Assembly (NCBI GenBank): GCA_035293845.1
Contig: DATGMB010000088.1
Span: 1-44,348, forward strand
Origin: DATGMB01 sp035293845
Lineage (GTDB): Bacteria; Acidobacteriota; Terriglobia; Bryobacterales; Bryobacteraceae
Direction of reading: 5' to 3'
DNA: 44,348 nt
Shown: positions 1 to 7,784 of the stretch, in pieces
How the letters are laid out: every line of letters starts with the position of its first letter
How positions within the stretch are numbered: position 1 is the first letter of the stretch
Notes under the pieces: generated by a model
Told to the model about the DNA's origin: nothing
The model's database searches: none
The model's input: only the letters and a program-made list of their open reading frames with translations
Made by a program: the position numbers and the translations under genes

Positions 1-7
1 CATTCCC

Positions 8-16
8 TGCTATACT
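8..16 (+). promoter_or_regulatory. Extended -10 promoter of rpmH
   Basis: TGCTATACT is an extended -10 element (TGn plus a 5/6 match to TATAAT). Transcription would begin near 22-24, giving a leader of about 10 nt before the rpmH ATG at 33. The -35 region lies outside the window, so only half of the promoter can be judged. Confidence 0.55.
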
Positions 17-32
17 GATAACTTGAACTCCC

Positions 33-182
33 ATGCCGAAACGCACCTTTCAGCCGAATAACCGCCGCCGCGCGAAAACGCACGGGTTCCGCTCCCGCAT
101 GGCTACCAAGAACGGCCGGGCCGTGCTGTCCCGCCGGCGCGCCCGCGGCCGCTACAAATTGACGGTCAGTTCCGAGAGGTAG
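33..182 (+). CDS. rpmH: Large ribosomal subunit protein bL34
   Basis: The 49-residue product begins MPKRTFQPNNRRRAKTHGFR and is rich in Arg/Lys throughout, which is diagnostic for bL34, a small basic protein embedded in 23S rRNA. Its length is normal for the family. There is no clear Shine-Dalgarno sequence before the ATG, in keeping with a very short leader from the promoter at 8-16. It heads the conserved rpmH-rnpA-yidD-yidC-khpB-mnmE cluster usually found beside dnaA/oriC; dnaA would lie upstream, outside the window. The TAG stop at 180-182 is in the same frame as the following rnpA gene, so the two differ only by this stop codon. Confidence 0.97.
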   Translation: MPKRTFQPNNRRRAKTHGFRSRMATKNGRAVLSRRRARGRYKLTVSSER

Positions 183-188
183 TCCTCT

Positions 189-533
189 ATCGCTGGTTTT
201 CCGAAACGTGTTCGTCTGCTTCGATCCAAAGACTTCCGAAGGGTTTACGACACGGGCTCGAAATTCACGAGCCCGCTGTTCGCCGCATTCGTGGTCCGGG
301 AGCCGGAGCAGGACGGTCCGCGGATCGGGTTCACCGTACCCCGCGCGCTCGGTAAAGCCGTGGTGCGAAATCGCATCCGGCGAAGGGTGCGGGAGGCCGT
401 TCGATTGCATCTGGAACGGTTAGGTCCGCAGTGGTCCATCGTCATCAATCCCCGCCGCAAAGCGCTGGATGCGCCGATGCCGGACATCTGCCGGGAAGTG
501 GAGCGGCTGTTTCTCCGCTGCAATGGATCATAA
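189..533 (+). CDS. rnpA: Ribonuclease P protein component, probable ATC start
   Basis: RnpA binds the RnpB RNA and helps it remove 5' leaders from pre-tRNA. The open frame after the rpmH stop reads GFPKRVRLLRSKDFRRVYDT, the conserved RnpA N terminus. It continues through the signature RNRIRRRVREAVR (about residues 60-72). No ATG, GTG or TTG occurs in frame between 183 and 291. The first GTG, at 291, would remove the conserved N-terminal 34 residues. The best start is ATC at 189, nine bases after GAGAGG (174-179), giving 114 residues, normal for the family. CTG at 216 is a less likely alternative. The gene identity is secure; the start is inferred and may reflect a rare start codon or a sequence error. 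Confidence 0.9.
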   Translation: MAGFPKRVRLLRSKDFRRVYDTGSKFTSPLFAAFVVREPEQDGPRIGFTVPRALGKAVVRNRIRRRVREAVRLHLERLGPQWSIVINPRRKALDAPMPDICREVERLFLRCNGS

Positions 534-727
534 CCCGCGGTCTCTGCGTATACAAAGCTTGTGTCTCACCCCTGCTGCCCCCCGCCTGCCGGTTTTATCC
601 CACTTGCTCGGAGTACATGCGGCAGGCGGTGGAGCGGTATGGGGCGGCACGGGGAGTCTGGATGGGGTTGCGCCGGCTGGCGCGGTGCCATCCATTTCAG
701 CCCGGCGGGTTCGATCCCGTCCGGTGA
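518..727 (+). CDS. yidD: Membrane protein insertion efficiency factor YidD, start uncertain
   Basis: YidD is a small inner-membrane-associated protein that aids YidC-dependent insertion. The frame shows the family core YKACVSPLLPPACRFYPTCS, then ERYGAARGVWMGLRRLARCH and a PFQPGGFDPV tail, so identity is secure. No ATG, GTG or TTG lies in frame at the expected N terminus. Counting back from the conserved VYK by comparison with other YidD proteins places the start at CTG 518 (69 residues); ATC at 527 is the alternative. Either start overlaps the 3' end of rnpA, so translation is probably coupled. An out-of-frame ATG at 523 does not give a YidD-like N terminus. Confidence 0.88.
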   Translation: MQWIITRGLCVYKACVSPLLPPACRFYPTCSEYMRQAVERYGAARGVWMGLRRLARCHPFQPGGFDPVR

Positions 728-732
728 TTGGC

Positions 733-762
733 GCCTCAAACGGATTTGCCTCAAACGGATTT
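733..762 (+). repeat. Perfect 15-bp tandem duplication before yidC
   Basis: GCCTCAAACGGATTT occurs twice head to tail (733-747 and 748-762) in the yidD-yidC spacer, ending five bases before the yidC ATG. It moves any upstream translation signal by 15 bp. It has no coding role. Confidence 0.9.
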
Positions 763-767
763 ATTGA

Positions 768-2528
768 ATGCCGGAAATCGTAAACGGCGGCAGCAGTAAT
801 CAGCCGCCCAAAGAAATGTCGATGGAATTGCGCCTGCTGGTGGCCTTCCTGCTGATGGGCGCGGTGATGTTCCTGACGCCCTATCTGTTCAAGAGCCAGG
901 CGCCGGTGACGCCCGCGGGGCACAACCCGGGGCAGAAGGCGCAGACGGCGCAACCGGGGGCCGCACCGCTGCCTGACGGTCGCGGCTCGGTTGCGGAAAC
1001 GGCGAAGGCTCCTTCGGAGGCCGTCGCCGCGCCGTCCTCCGCGGCGCCCGTGGCGCCGGCGACGGCGCAGCAGACGCTGCCGCCGTACGTGATCCAGACG
1101 AACCTGTTCCGGGTGGCGATCAGCAACCAGGGCGCGACCGTGCGGAGCTGGCAGCTTCAGAAGTTCAAGGGCAACGACAATAAGCCGCTCGAACTGGTGA
1201 ATACGGCCTCGGGGCTGCCGTATCCCTTCTCCCTCTCTTTCCCCGAGCAGAAGCCGACCACGGACGTGAACTGGGCCTGGTACCAGCAGACGCCGGATGC
1301 GGACGGCCTGGGCGTGAAGTACGAGTTTTCCGACGGCCACACGGTGGTGCGGAAGAGCTTCCGGTTCCAGAAGGACAGCTATCTGGCGACCGTCGCGACC
1401 GATGTCACCGTGGATGGCAAAGCGGTCCGGGCGAAGGTGCAGTGGCTGGGCGGCTTCGGCGACCTGACGGTCTCGAACCCGTCGTCGAACCAGCAGGCGC
1501 TGTACTTCGACGTGCCGCAGAACAAGCTGGTGCAGCAGACGGCGCGCAGCGTCAAGAATGGGCCGGTCACGGTATCGGGCGAATTCTCCTTCGCCGGCGT
1601 CGCGGACCGGTACTTCGCGGCGGTATTCCTGCCGCAGGGCAACACCGCGATGGAGCTGACCACGACCGCGGATACGGTGCGCACGCCGGTCGAGGAAAAA
1701 CCCGCGGCGTTCCCGGGGATCGCGGTCTCGACCGGCACGTCGAACCGGTTCGATGTGTTTGTGGGGCCGAAGGACCTGGACATCCTGGCGAGGGTCAACC
1801 CGAAGCTGACGCAGGTGGTGGACTTCGGCTTCTTCTCGATTCTGGCAAAGCCGCTGTTCCTGATCGTGAACTGGACGAACGACGCCCTGGTGCACAACTT
1901 CGGGTGGTCGATCGTGCTGGTGACGATTGCGATCACGTTTATCCTGTTTCCGCTGCGGCTCTCCAACATGAAGTCGATGCGGAAGATGCAGGCGCTCAAG
2001 CCGCAGATCGACGCCATCAACGCCAAGTATAAGAACCTGAAAATGACCGACCCGCGGAAGGCGGAGCAGCAGCAGGAGACGATGGAGCTGTACAAGAAGC
2101 ACGGCGTGAACCCGATGGGCGGGTGCGTGCCGATGCTGATCCAGCTTCCGTTCTTCTACGCGTTCTACAAGGTGTTCACGGTGTCGGTGGAGATGCGCGG
2201 CGCGCACTGGCTGTGGGTGACCGACCTTTCGCAGCCGGAGCAGTTCGCGATCAAGGTGCTGCCGCTGCTGATGATCGCAAGCCAGTTCCTGATGCAGAAG
2301 ATGACGCCGCAGGCGCCGGGCGGGGACCCCAACCAGCAGAAGATGATGATGTTCATGCCGCTGATCTTCGGCTACATGTTCTGGTTCTTCCCGAGCGGCC
2401 TGGTGCTATACTACTTGACCAGCAATCTGGTAAGCATGGGGCAGCAGTGGTTCTTCAACCGCACCGAACTGGCGCAGGAGGCCGCGCGGTCGGTGGAGCC
2501 GCCCCGAAAAAAGAACGGCAGGAAATGA
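768..2528 (+). CDS. yidC: Membrane protein insertase YidC (Oxa1 family, Gram-negative type)
   Basis: YidC inserts and folds inner-membrane proteins alone or with SecYEG. The 586-residue protein has a first membrane segment at about residues 21-41 and an Ala/Pro-rich linker. A large periplasmic beta domain follows (about 90-350), then the conserved Oxa1 core starting near FGFFSILAKPLFLIVNW with several membrane segments. It ends in a basic tail, PPRKKNGRK, suited to ribosome contact. This long architecture is typical of Gram-negative YidC. ATG 768 lacks a good Shine-Dalgarno; an internal ATG at codon 17 (AAAG upstream) is a possible alternative and would keep the first membrane helix. It lies downstream of yidD and five bases upstream of khpB. 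Confidence 0.97.
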   Translation: MPEIVNGGSSNQPPKEMSMELRLLVAFLLMGAVMFLTPYLFKSQAPVTPAGHNPGQKAQTAQPGAAPLPDGRGSVAETAKAPSEAVAAPSSAAPVAPATAQQTLPPYVIQTNLFRVAISNQGATVRSWQLQKFKGNDNKPLELVNTASGLPYPFSLSFPEQKPTTDVNWAWYQQTPDADGLGVKYEFSDGHTVVRKSFRFQKDSYLATVATDVTVDGKAVRAKVQWLGGFGDLTVSNPSSNQQALYFDVPQNKLVQQTARSVKNGPVTVSGEFSFAGVADRYFAAVFLPQGNTAMELTTTADTVRTPVEEKPAAFPGIAVSTGTSNRFDVFVGPKDLDILARVNPKLTQVVDFGFFSILAKPLFLIVNWTNDALVHNFGWSIVLVTIAITFILFPLRLSNMKSMRKMQALKPQIDAINAKYKNLKMTDPRKAEQQQETMELYKKHGVNPMGGCVPMLIQLPFFYAFYKVFTVSVEMRGAHWLWVTDLSQPEQFAIKVLPLLMIASQFLMQKMTPQAPGGDPNQQKMMMFMPLIFGYMFWFFPSGLVLYYLTSNLVSMGQQWFFNRTELAQEAARSVEPPRKKNGRK

Positions 2529-2532
2529 TCCA

Positions 2533-3141
2533 GTGACCGATCGAAAATACTCCGCGGCCTCGACCGGGCCCCGCATCGACAGCTTCCTGAACACCGTCCT
2601 CGAGGCCGGCGGCTTCGAGCTCAATTACGAAATCGCAGAGGCGGAGCCGGCCGAAGGCGACGTGGAGACCCCGGACCTGGTGGTGCGCTTCAGCGGGCCG
2701 GACGTGGACCTGCTGCTTTCCAATAAGGCCGAGCTGCTGCTGGCGCTGGAGCACGTCACCATGGAAATGCTGCGCATGCCCTCCGAGGACCATTCGCGCC
2801 TTTCCTTCGACGCGAACGATTACCGGGCGCTGCGCATCGAGGAGCTGCGGCTGAGCGCGATGACGGCGGCGGAGAAAGTGAAGCGCACCGGGCAGCCGTT
2901 CCGCTTCAACCCGATGAACAGCCGCGAGCGGCGCGTGATCCACATGGCGCTGCGCGGGGAGACGGCCGTGCGGAGCGAGAGCATCGGCGCGGGGCCGGGC
3001 CGGCAGGTGATCGTGTATCCTGCGGGCATGGCGAGCCTGCCCGAGCCGCCGCGGGATTTTATGCCGCAGCGGCGCAGCGGCGGGCGCGGCGGTCCGGGGC
3101 CCAAGGGGCCGCGCGACCGGGGACGCGCGGCGAAGCGGTAG
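2533..3141 (+). CDS. khpB: KhpB/Jag-type RNA-binding protein (KH plus R3H)
   Basis: Proteins of this family bind RNA and in Firmicutes affect cell elongation; here the role is inferred from family and position. The 202-residue product starts at GTG 2533 after AGGA (2520-2523). It has a KH-like region at about residues 20-85 and an R3H domain at about 100-165 with the R-x3-H motif at R133...H137. A disordered Arg/Gly/Pro-rich tail (about 172-202) follows. The KH loop, normally GxxG, reads LLSNKAELL here, so the canonical nucleic-acid-gripping loop is missing. The N-terminal Jag_N domain is also absent. Its last codons are duplicated downstream in the spacer before mnmE. Confidence 0.88.
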   Translation: MTDRKYSAASTGPRIDSFLNTVLEAGGFELNYEIAEAEPAEGDVETPDLVVRFSGPDVDLLLSNKAELLLALEHVTMEMLRMPSEDHSRLSFDANDYRALRIEELRLSAMTAAEKVKRTGQPFRFNPMNSRERRVIHMALRGETAVRSESIGAGPGRQVIVYPAGMASLPEPPRDFMPQRRSGGRGGPGPKGPRDRGRAAKR

Positions 3142-3417
3142 CGGGCGTCTGTAGCGCTTTGAACCGCGGAGACACAGAGGACGCGGAGAAAGCGCGGAGA
3201 ACGGCCGGGTTCATTCACCGCCGAGGCGCCGAGGAAATCTGCTGAGATCGCAGGATACCGGAGGCGTGGCGGGGGCGCGGTGCAGCGGTAGCTGGCGCTT
3301 GCCGCCCTTGAACCGCAGAGACACAGAGGACGCGGAGAAAGCGCGGAGAACGGCCTTCTCGATTCACCGCGGAAGCGCCGAAACGCCAAGGAAGACCCGT
3401 TGAGATTGCAGGACACC
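3134..3417 (+). repeat. Imperfect tandem duplication of the khpB-mnmE spacer, about 150 bp per unit
   Basis: Two units offset by 149-158 bases match each other. Unit 1 begins with the last codons and stop of khpB (AGCGGTAGC, 3134-3142) and unit 2 with a copy at 3284-3292. The middle 46 bases, of the 'gaaccgcggagacacagagg' type, occur at 3161-3206 and 3310-3355. Unit 1 ends with a decayed mnmE start at 3242-3259 that matches the true start at 3400-3417 in 15 of 18 bases. The interior belongs to a family of dispersed intergenic repeats also seen near 4733, 24296 and 26683. Confidence 0.85.
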
Positions 3418-4728
3418 ATTGCGGCCATATCTACGCCTCCGGGGCGCGGGGGCCTGGGGGTGATCCGCATTTCCGGCGCGGAGGCGCGGCGGGTGGCGGA
3501 GGCGGTCCTGCGCGTGCGCGGCGAATGGCGGCCCTGGCAGGCCCAGCTTGCGGAGCTAATCGACCGCGAGGGGCACGCGATCGACGAGGTGGTGGCGACC
3601 TATTTTGCTGCGCCGCGATCTTATACGGCCGAGGATGTCATTGAAATTTCATGCCACGGGTCGCCGGTCGTGCTGCGGCACGGGCTGGCGCGGGCGGTCG
3701 AGTGCGGGGCGCGGCCGGCCGAGCCGGGTGAATTTACGCTGCGGGCTTATCTGAACGGGCGCATCGACCTGCCGCAGGCCGAAGCGGTGCGCGACCTGAT
3801 CGAGGCCACCACGCTGTATCAGGCGCGCGTGGCGGCGCAGCAGGCCGGCGGGTCGGTTTCGCGAAGGATCGCTCCGCTCAAGGAGCAACTGCTGGAGCTG
3901 ATCGCGCTGCTCGAAGCGGGGATCGATTTCGCCGAGGACGATGTGAGCGTGGCGCCGGCGAGCGAGATCCTGCGGCGTATCGGGCCGGTGCTGGCCGGCG
4001 TACGGGCGCTGGCAGGAAGCTTCGCTTACGGCAGCCTGGTGCGGGAGGGAATCACGCTCGCGATCGTGGGGCGGCCGAATGTGGGCAAGAGCAGCCTGTT
4101 CAATGCCCTTCTCCAACAGGATCGCGCCATTGTGACCGACATCCCCGGAACGACGCGCGATCTGGTTTCCGAGACGGCGGCGATCGCCGGCATTCCGGTG
4201 AAGCTGTACGACACGGCGGGGATCCGCGAGGGCACGGAGCGGGTCGAGGCGCTGGGGATCGAGCGCAGCTACCAGGCCATGGCGGACGCGGACCTCGCGC
4301 TGGTGGTGCTGGACGCGACCCAGGCGGTGACGGCCGAGGACGAGGCGCTCATGGGGCGGGCCGCGCGGCGGATCGTGGTGGCGAATAAGGCGGATCTGGC
4401 GGATGCGCCGGCGGGCGTGCTGGGGGTTTCGGCGCTGACGGGCGCGGGGATTCCCGAGCTGCGCGACGGGATTCTGGCGGCGATTGCGCCGGAAGGCTTC
4501 TGCGAGCAGGAGAGCGGATTCATCACGAGCGTGCGGCACGAGCAGTTGCTGCGCGAATCGGCCGGGTATCTCGAAAAAGCGGCCGGCGCGGCGGAGAGCG
4601 GGATTCCGCACGAGATGGTGCTGCTCGATTTGTATGCGGCGCTGGCGCCGATCGATGCGATTACGGGCGCGACGACGGCGGACGATATTCTGAACCGGAT
4701 TTTTTCGACGTTTTGTATCGGGAAGTAG
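3400..4728 (+). CDS. mnmE: tRNA modification GTPase MnmE
   Basis: MnmE, with MnmG, installs the (carboxymethyl)aminomethyl group on wobble uridine 34 of several tRNAs, using GTP and a C1-folate donor. The 442-residue protein has the N-terminal folate-binding domain (DTIAAISTPPGRGGLGVIRI) and a central helical region. An inserted Ras-like G domain carries G1 GRPNVGKS (residues 224-231), DTAG (about 271) and NKAD (about 329), and the diagnostic C-terminal CIGK ends the chain. The start is TTG 3400, seven bases after AAGGA. Its usual partner mnmG does not follow; the conserved cluster breaks here and a secreted protease gene comes next. Confidence 0.97.
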   Translation: MRLQDTIAAISTPPGRGGLGVIRISGAEARRVAEAVLRVRGEWRPWQAQLAELIDREGHAIDEVVATYFAAPRSYTAEDVIEISCHGSPVVLRHGLARAVECGARPAEPGEFTLRAYLNGRIDLPQAEAVRDLIEATTLYQARVAAQQAGGSVSRRIAPLKEQLLELIALLEAGIDFAEDDVSVAPASEILRRIGPVLAGVRALAGSFAYGSLVREGITLAIVGRPNVGKSSLFNALLQQDRAIVTDIPGTTRDLVSETAAIAGIPVKLYDTAGIREGTERVEALGIERSYQAMADADLALVVLDATQAVTAEDEALMGRAARRIVVANKADLADAPAGVLGVSALTGAGIPELRDGILAAIAPEGFCEQESGFITSVRHEQLLRESAGYLEKAAGAAESGIPHEMVLLDLYAALAPIDAITGATTADDILNRIFSTFCIGK

Positions 4729-4732
4729 GACT

Positions 4733-4752
4733 ACCGCCGAGACGCCGAGGCG
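4733..4752 (+). repeat. Fragment of the dispersed 'ccgcggagacgcagag' repeat
   Basis: The 'accgccgagacgccgagg' sequence just after the mnmE stop matches part of the repeat family in the khpB-mnmE spacer. The rest of 4753-4890 shows no gene or recognisable element. Confidence 0.5.
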
Positions 4753-4897
4753 GCCAGCAGCACGGCCATGCACAAGAGCACCAGCAGGTTCCGGGCTGTC
4801 CGGGTGGAAATCACTGCGAATCAGTGTGCGCGGGCTCCGGTTCCCGGTGCAACCAATGGCAGGCGGGCACGTCTAAAACTTTGTATCCGTCGTTTCG

Positions 4898-4903
4898 TAT
4901 ATT
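4898..4903 (+). promoter_or_regulatory. Candidate -10 box of the M16 protease gene
   Basis: TATATT lies eight bases before ATG 4912 and would start transcription at or within about two bases of the start codon. No convincing -35 hexamer is visible. Confidence 0.4.
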
Positions 4904-4911
4904 CCCCCACC

Positions 4912-7662
4912 ATGCTGAAAATGCGTCTGAACCGCCGAATCGTTTTGCTTCCGGCCGCCATTGCGTTGTGCGCGGGAGTGGCCCTTACTCAGTTGCCGCA
5001 AGGCATTCAGAAGGTCACTTCGGTCGAGGGCATCACCGAATACGCCCTGCCGAACGGGTTGCACGTGCTGCTGTTCCCGGACGACTCCAAGCCCAAGGTG
5101 ACGGTCAACATGACCTACCTGGTGGGCTCGCGCTTCGAGGGCAACGGCGAGACCGGCATGGCGCACCTGCTCGAGCACATGCTGTTCAAGAAGACCAAGG
5201 ACGGCCGCGATGTCAAGAAGGAACTCTCCGATCACGGCGCGGACTTCAACGGCACGACGTCGTACGATCGCACGAACTACTTCGAGACCGTCGCGGCGAG
5301 CGATGAGAACCTGAAGTGGGCGCTGAGCCTCGAAGCCGACCGCATGACCGGCATGCGGATCGAAAAGGAGCTGCTCGATACGGAAATGACCGTGGTGCGG
5401 AACGAGTTCGAGATGGGGGAGAACGACCCGTCGCGAGTCCTCGAGCAGCGCGTGCTGGCGGAAGCCTACAGCTTCCACTCGTACGGCCGGCCGACGATCG
5501 GCAGCCGCTCGGATATCGAGCACGTGCCGATCGAGAAGCTGGCGGCGTTTTACCACAAGTACTACCAGCCGGATAACGCGATCCTCACGGTGGCGGGCAA
5601 GTTCGACGAGGCCAAGACGCTGGCCTGGATCGCGCAGATGTTCGAGCCGTTGCCGCGTCCCAAGCGCGTGCTCGAAAAGACCTACACCGAGGAGCCGACG
5701 CAGGATGGCGAGCGCAGCGTGACGCTGCGGCGCGTCGGGGAGAATCCGGAGATCCTGGCGTGCTACCACGGGCCGGCGGGCGCGCATCCGGACAGCGCCG
5801 CGCTGGACGTGCTGGGCGAGATGATGAGCAGCGCGCCTTCGGGGCGGCTGTACAAGGCGCTGATCGAGAGCAAAAAGGCCGTCGGCGCGGCAATGGGCTT
5901 CGAATCGATGCACGACCCCGGTTACATCATCGCGGAGGTGCGGCTGAAGGGGGACCAGAACGTCGACGAGGCGCGGGACATCCTGCTGAAGACCATCGAG
6001 AACGTGGCCGCGCAGCCGCCCACGGCCGAAGAAGTGGAGCGGGCCAAGGCGCGCATTCTGAAGGAAATCGAACTGGGGCTGACGGATTCGGAATCGGTCG
6101 GGCTGACGCTGAGTGAGGCCGCGGCCGATGGCGACTGGCGGCTGCTGTTCCTCGATCGCGACGAAGTCAAGAAAGTGACGCCCGCGGACGTGCAACGCGT
6201 CGCGGCCACGTACCTGAAGTCCTCCAACCGCACGCTTGGCGAGTTCATTCCGACCAAGAATCCGGACCGCACGCACATTCCTCCGACGCCGGACGTGACG
6301 GCGCTGCTCAAGAACTACAAGGGCGGCCCGGCGGTTTCGCAGGGTGAGGCATTTGACCCGAGCCCGGCGAATATCGAGAAGCGCGTGCAGCGCTTCCAGC
6401 TTTCCGACGGCACCAAGGTGGTGCTGCTGCCCAAGAAGACGCGCGGCGGGACGGTGGTCGCACAGATGATTTTCCGCTTCGGCGATGAGAAAACACTGTT
6501 CGGCAAGCAGGCCGTGGGGCAACTCACCGGCGCGATGTTGATGCGCGGCACGACGCAGAAGACGCGGCAGCAGATCCAGGACGAGACCGACAAGCTCAAG
6601 GCACAGCTCCGGGTTTCGGGCGGCGTGAATTCGGCGAGCGCCGGCATGGAGACGACCGATGCCAACCTGGCGGGCGCGCTGCGGCTGGCCGCGGAGATCC
6701 TCCAGCATCCCTCGTTCCCGGCGAGCGATCTGGAGCAGATCCGGCAGCAGCGCATCGCGGGCATCGAATCCGGCAAAACGGAGCCGCAGAGCCTGGCGAT
6801 GCTGGAGCTGAGCCGGCATCTGGCCGGCAACTATCCGCGTGGCGACCTGCGCTATGTTTCGACTCCGGACGAGCAGATCGAGGACCTGAAAAAGGTGACG
6901 ATCGCGGACATCCGGCAGTTCTACCAGCAGTTCTACGGCGGCTCGAAGGATTCCGAGATCGCCATCTCCGGACAATTCGACGCGGCACAGATCAAGCCGC
7001 TGCTTGAAGAGCTGTTCGGCAAATGGAAGAGCCCGGCGCCGTACGCGTACGTGGCGAGCCCGTACCGCAAGGTCGCCCCGCTCGACCGGAACATTGAGAC
7101 ACCGGACAAGAAGAACGCGGTGCTGGTGGCCGGCGAGCTGACACAAATGACGGACCGCGACCCGGACTATCCGGCAATGATTCTGGCCGACTACATGCTC
7201 GGCGGACCGTCGAGCTCGCGCCTGTTCACGCGCATCCGCGAGAAGGAGGGACTGAGCTATGAAGTACAGACCGCTCTCGAAGTGCCGACCGAGGACGATG
7301 GCGCCGAGCTTCTCGGGATGGCCATTGCCAATCCGCAGAACGAGCCGAAAGCCGAAGCCAGCTTCAAGGATGTGCTGGCGGAGACCCTGAAGAATGGCTT
7401 CACCGCCGAGGAAGTGGCCGCGGCCAAGAAGGCGTGGCTCGAAGAGCGGCAGGTGGGGCGGTCGCAGGATGGAGCATTGGCCGGACTGCTGATGAGCCGC
7501 GAGCGCTACGGGCGGACGCTCGAGTGGGACGCGGCGCTCGAAGCCAAGGTGGCCGCGCTCACGCCGCAACAGATCAGCGACGCTTTCCGGCGCCACGTCG
7601 ATCCGGCGGCCATGAGCTACGTGAAGGCCGGGGACTTCGCGCAGACGACCGCACAAAAGTAA
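4912..7662 (+). CDS. Exported double-domain M16 zinc metallopeptidase
   Basis: M16 proteases (pitrilysin family) cut peptides inside a clam-shell formed by active and inactive halves. From ATG 4912 the 916-residue protein begins with a signal peptide (MRLNRRIVLLPAAIALCAGV region). The active half carries inverted zinc motif HLLEH (H85, E88, H89), with a third ligand candidate in the downstream NEFEMGEN (E165). The second half, from about residue 480, has the fold (QRFQLSDGTKVVLLPKK) but no HxxEH, as expected of the regulatory partner. The frame is open back to 4768, but those residues would bury the signal peptide. ATG 4921 is an alternative start. It probably acts in the periplasm or envelope; the substrate is unknown. 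Confidence 0.92.
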   Translation: MLKMRLNRRIVLLPAAIALCAGVALTQLPQGIQKVTSVEGITEYALPNGLHVLLFPDDSKPKVTVNMTYLVGSRFEGNGETGMAHLLEHMLFKKTKDGRDVKKELSDHGADFNGTTSYDRTNYFETVAASDENLKWALSLEADRMTGMRIEKELLDTEMTVVRNEFEMGENDPSRVLEQRVLAEAYSFHSYGRPTIGSRSDIEHVPIEKLAAFYHKYYQPDNAILTVAGKFDEAKTLAWIAQMFEPLPRPKRVLEKTYTEEPTQDGERSVTLRRVGENPEILACYHGPAGAHPDSAALDVLGEMMSSAPSGRLYKALIESKKAVGAAMGFESMHDPGYIIAEVRLKGDQNVDEARDILLKTIENVAAQPPTAEEVERAKARILKEIELGLTDSESVGLTLSEAAADGDWRLLFLDRDEVKKVTPADVQRVAATYLKSSNRTLGEFIPTKNPDRTHIPPTPDVTALLKNYKGGPAVSQGEAFDPSPANIEKRVQRFQLSDGTKVVLLPKKTRGGTVVAQMIFRFGDEKTLFGKQAVGQLTGAMLMRGTTQKTRQQIQDETDKLKAQLRVSGGVNSASAGMETTDANLAGALRLAAEILQHPSFPASDLEQIRQQRIAGIESGKTEPQSLAMLELSRHLAGNYPRGDLRYVSTPDEQIEDLKKVTIADIRQFYQQFYGGSKDSEIAISGQFDAAQIKPLLEELFGKWKSPAPYAYVASPYRKVAPLDRNIETPDKKNAVLVAGELTQMTDRDPDYPAMILADYMLGGPSSSRLFTRIREKEGLSYEVQTALEVPTEDDGAELLGMAIANPQNEPKAEASFKDVLAETLKNGFTAEEVAAAKKAWLEERQVGRSQDGALAGLLMSRERYGRTLEWDAALEAKVAALTPQQISDAFRRHVDPAAMSYVKAGDFAQTTAQK

Positions 7663-7667
7663 ACCAT

Positions 7668-7745
7668 CGGCCGCCGATGGACCCGGATAAACGCAGATCG
7701 GATTTCCGGTCTGCGTGGATCGGCGTGCATCGGCGGCCGTGGTGT
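7668..7745 (+). terminator. Long imperfect hairpin, probable terminator after the protease
   Basis: CGGCCGCCGATG (7668-7679) pairs with CATCGGCGGCCG (7728-7739). The arms extend inward imperfectly through ACGCAGATC and the matching TCTGCGTGGAT. The T-rich TGGTGTTTTT follows. This may stop transcription after the M16 gene. The arms look like two inverted copies of a dispersed 'aacgcagat/catcggcggcc' repeat. Confidence 0.6.
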
Positions 7746-7772
7746 TTTTGGGAGTGGAACTTGGCAAGCCGC

Positions 7773-7778
7773 TAAAAT
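7773..7778 (+). promoter_or_regulatory. -10 box 6 nt before a TTG start
   Basis: TAAAAT is followed by agggtc and then TTG at 7785. Initiation about seven bases after the box would fall on the start codon, predicting a leaderless transcript. No -35 match is seen at 17 bp. Confidence 0.5.
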
Positions 7779-7784
7779 AGGGTC

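Noticed and set aside
528..2207. Long minus-strand open frame across yidD and yidC
   Set aside because: It is an Arg/His-rich antisense shadow of yidC in GC-rich DNA, with no recognisable domain.
4873..7767. Minus-strand 964-codon frame opposite the M16 protease
   Set aside because: It mirrors the protease codon pattern; composition is Arg/Leu/His-heavy and no signal peptide or motif is present.
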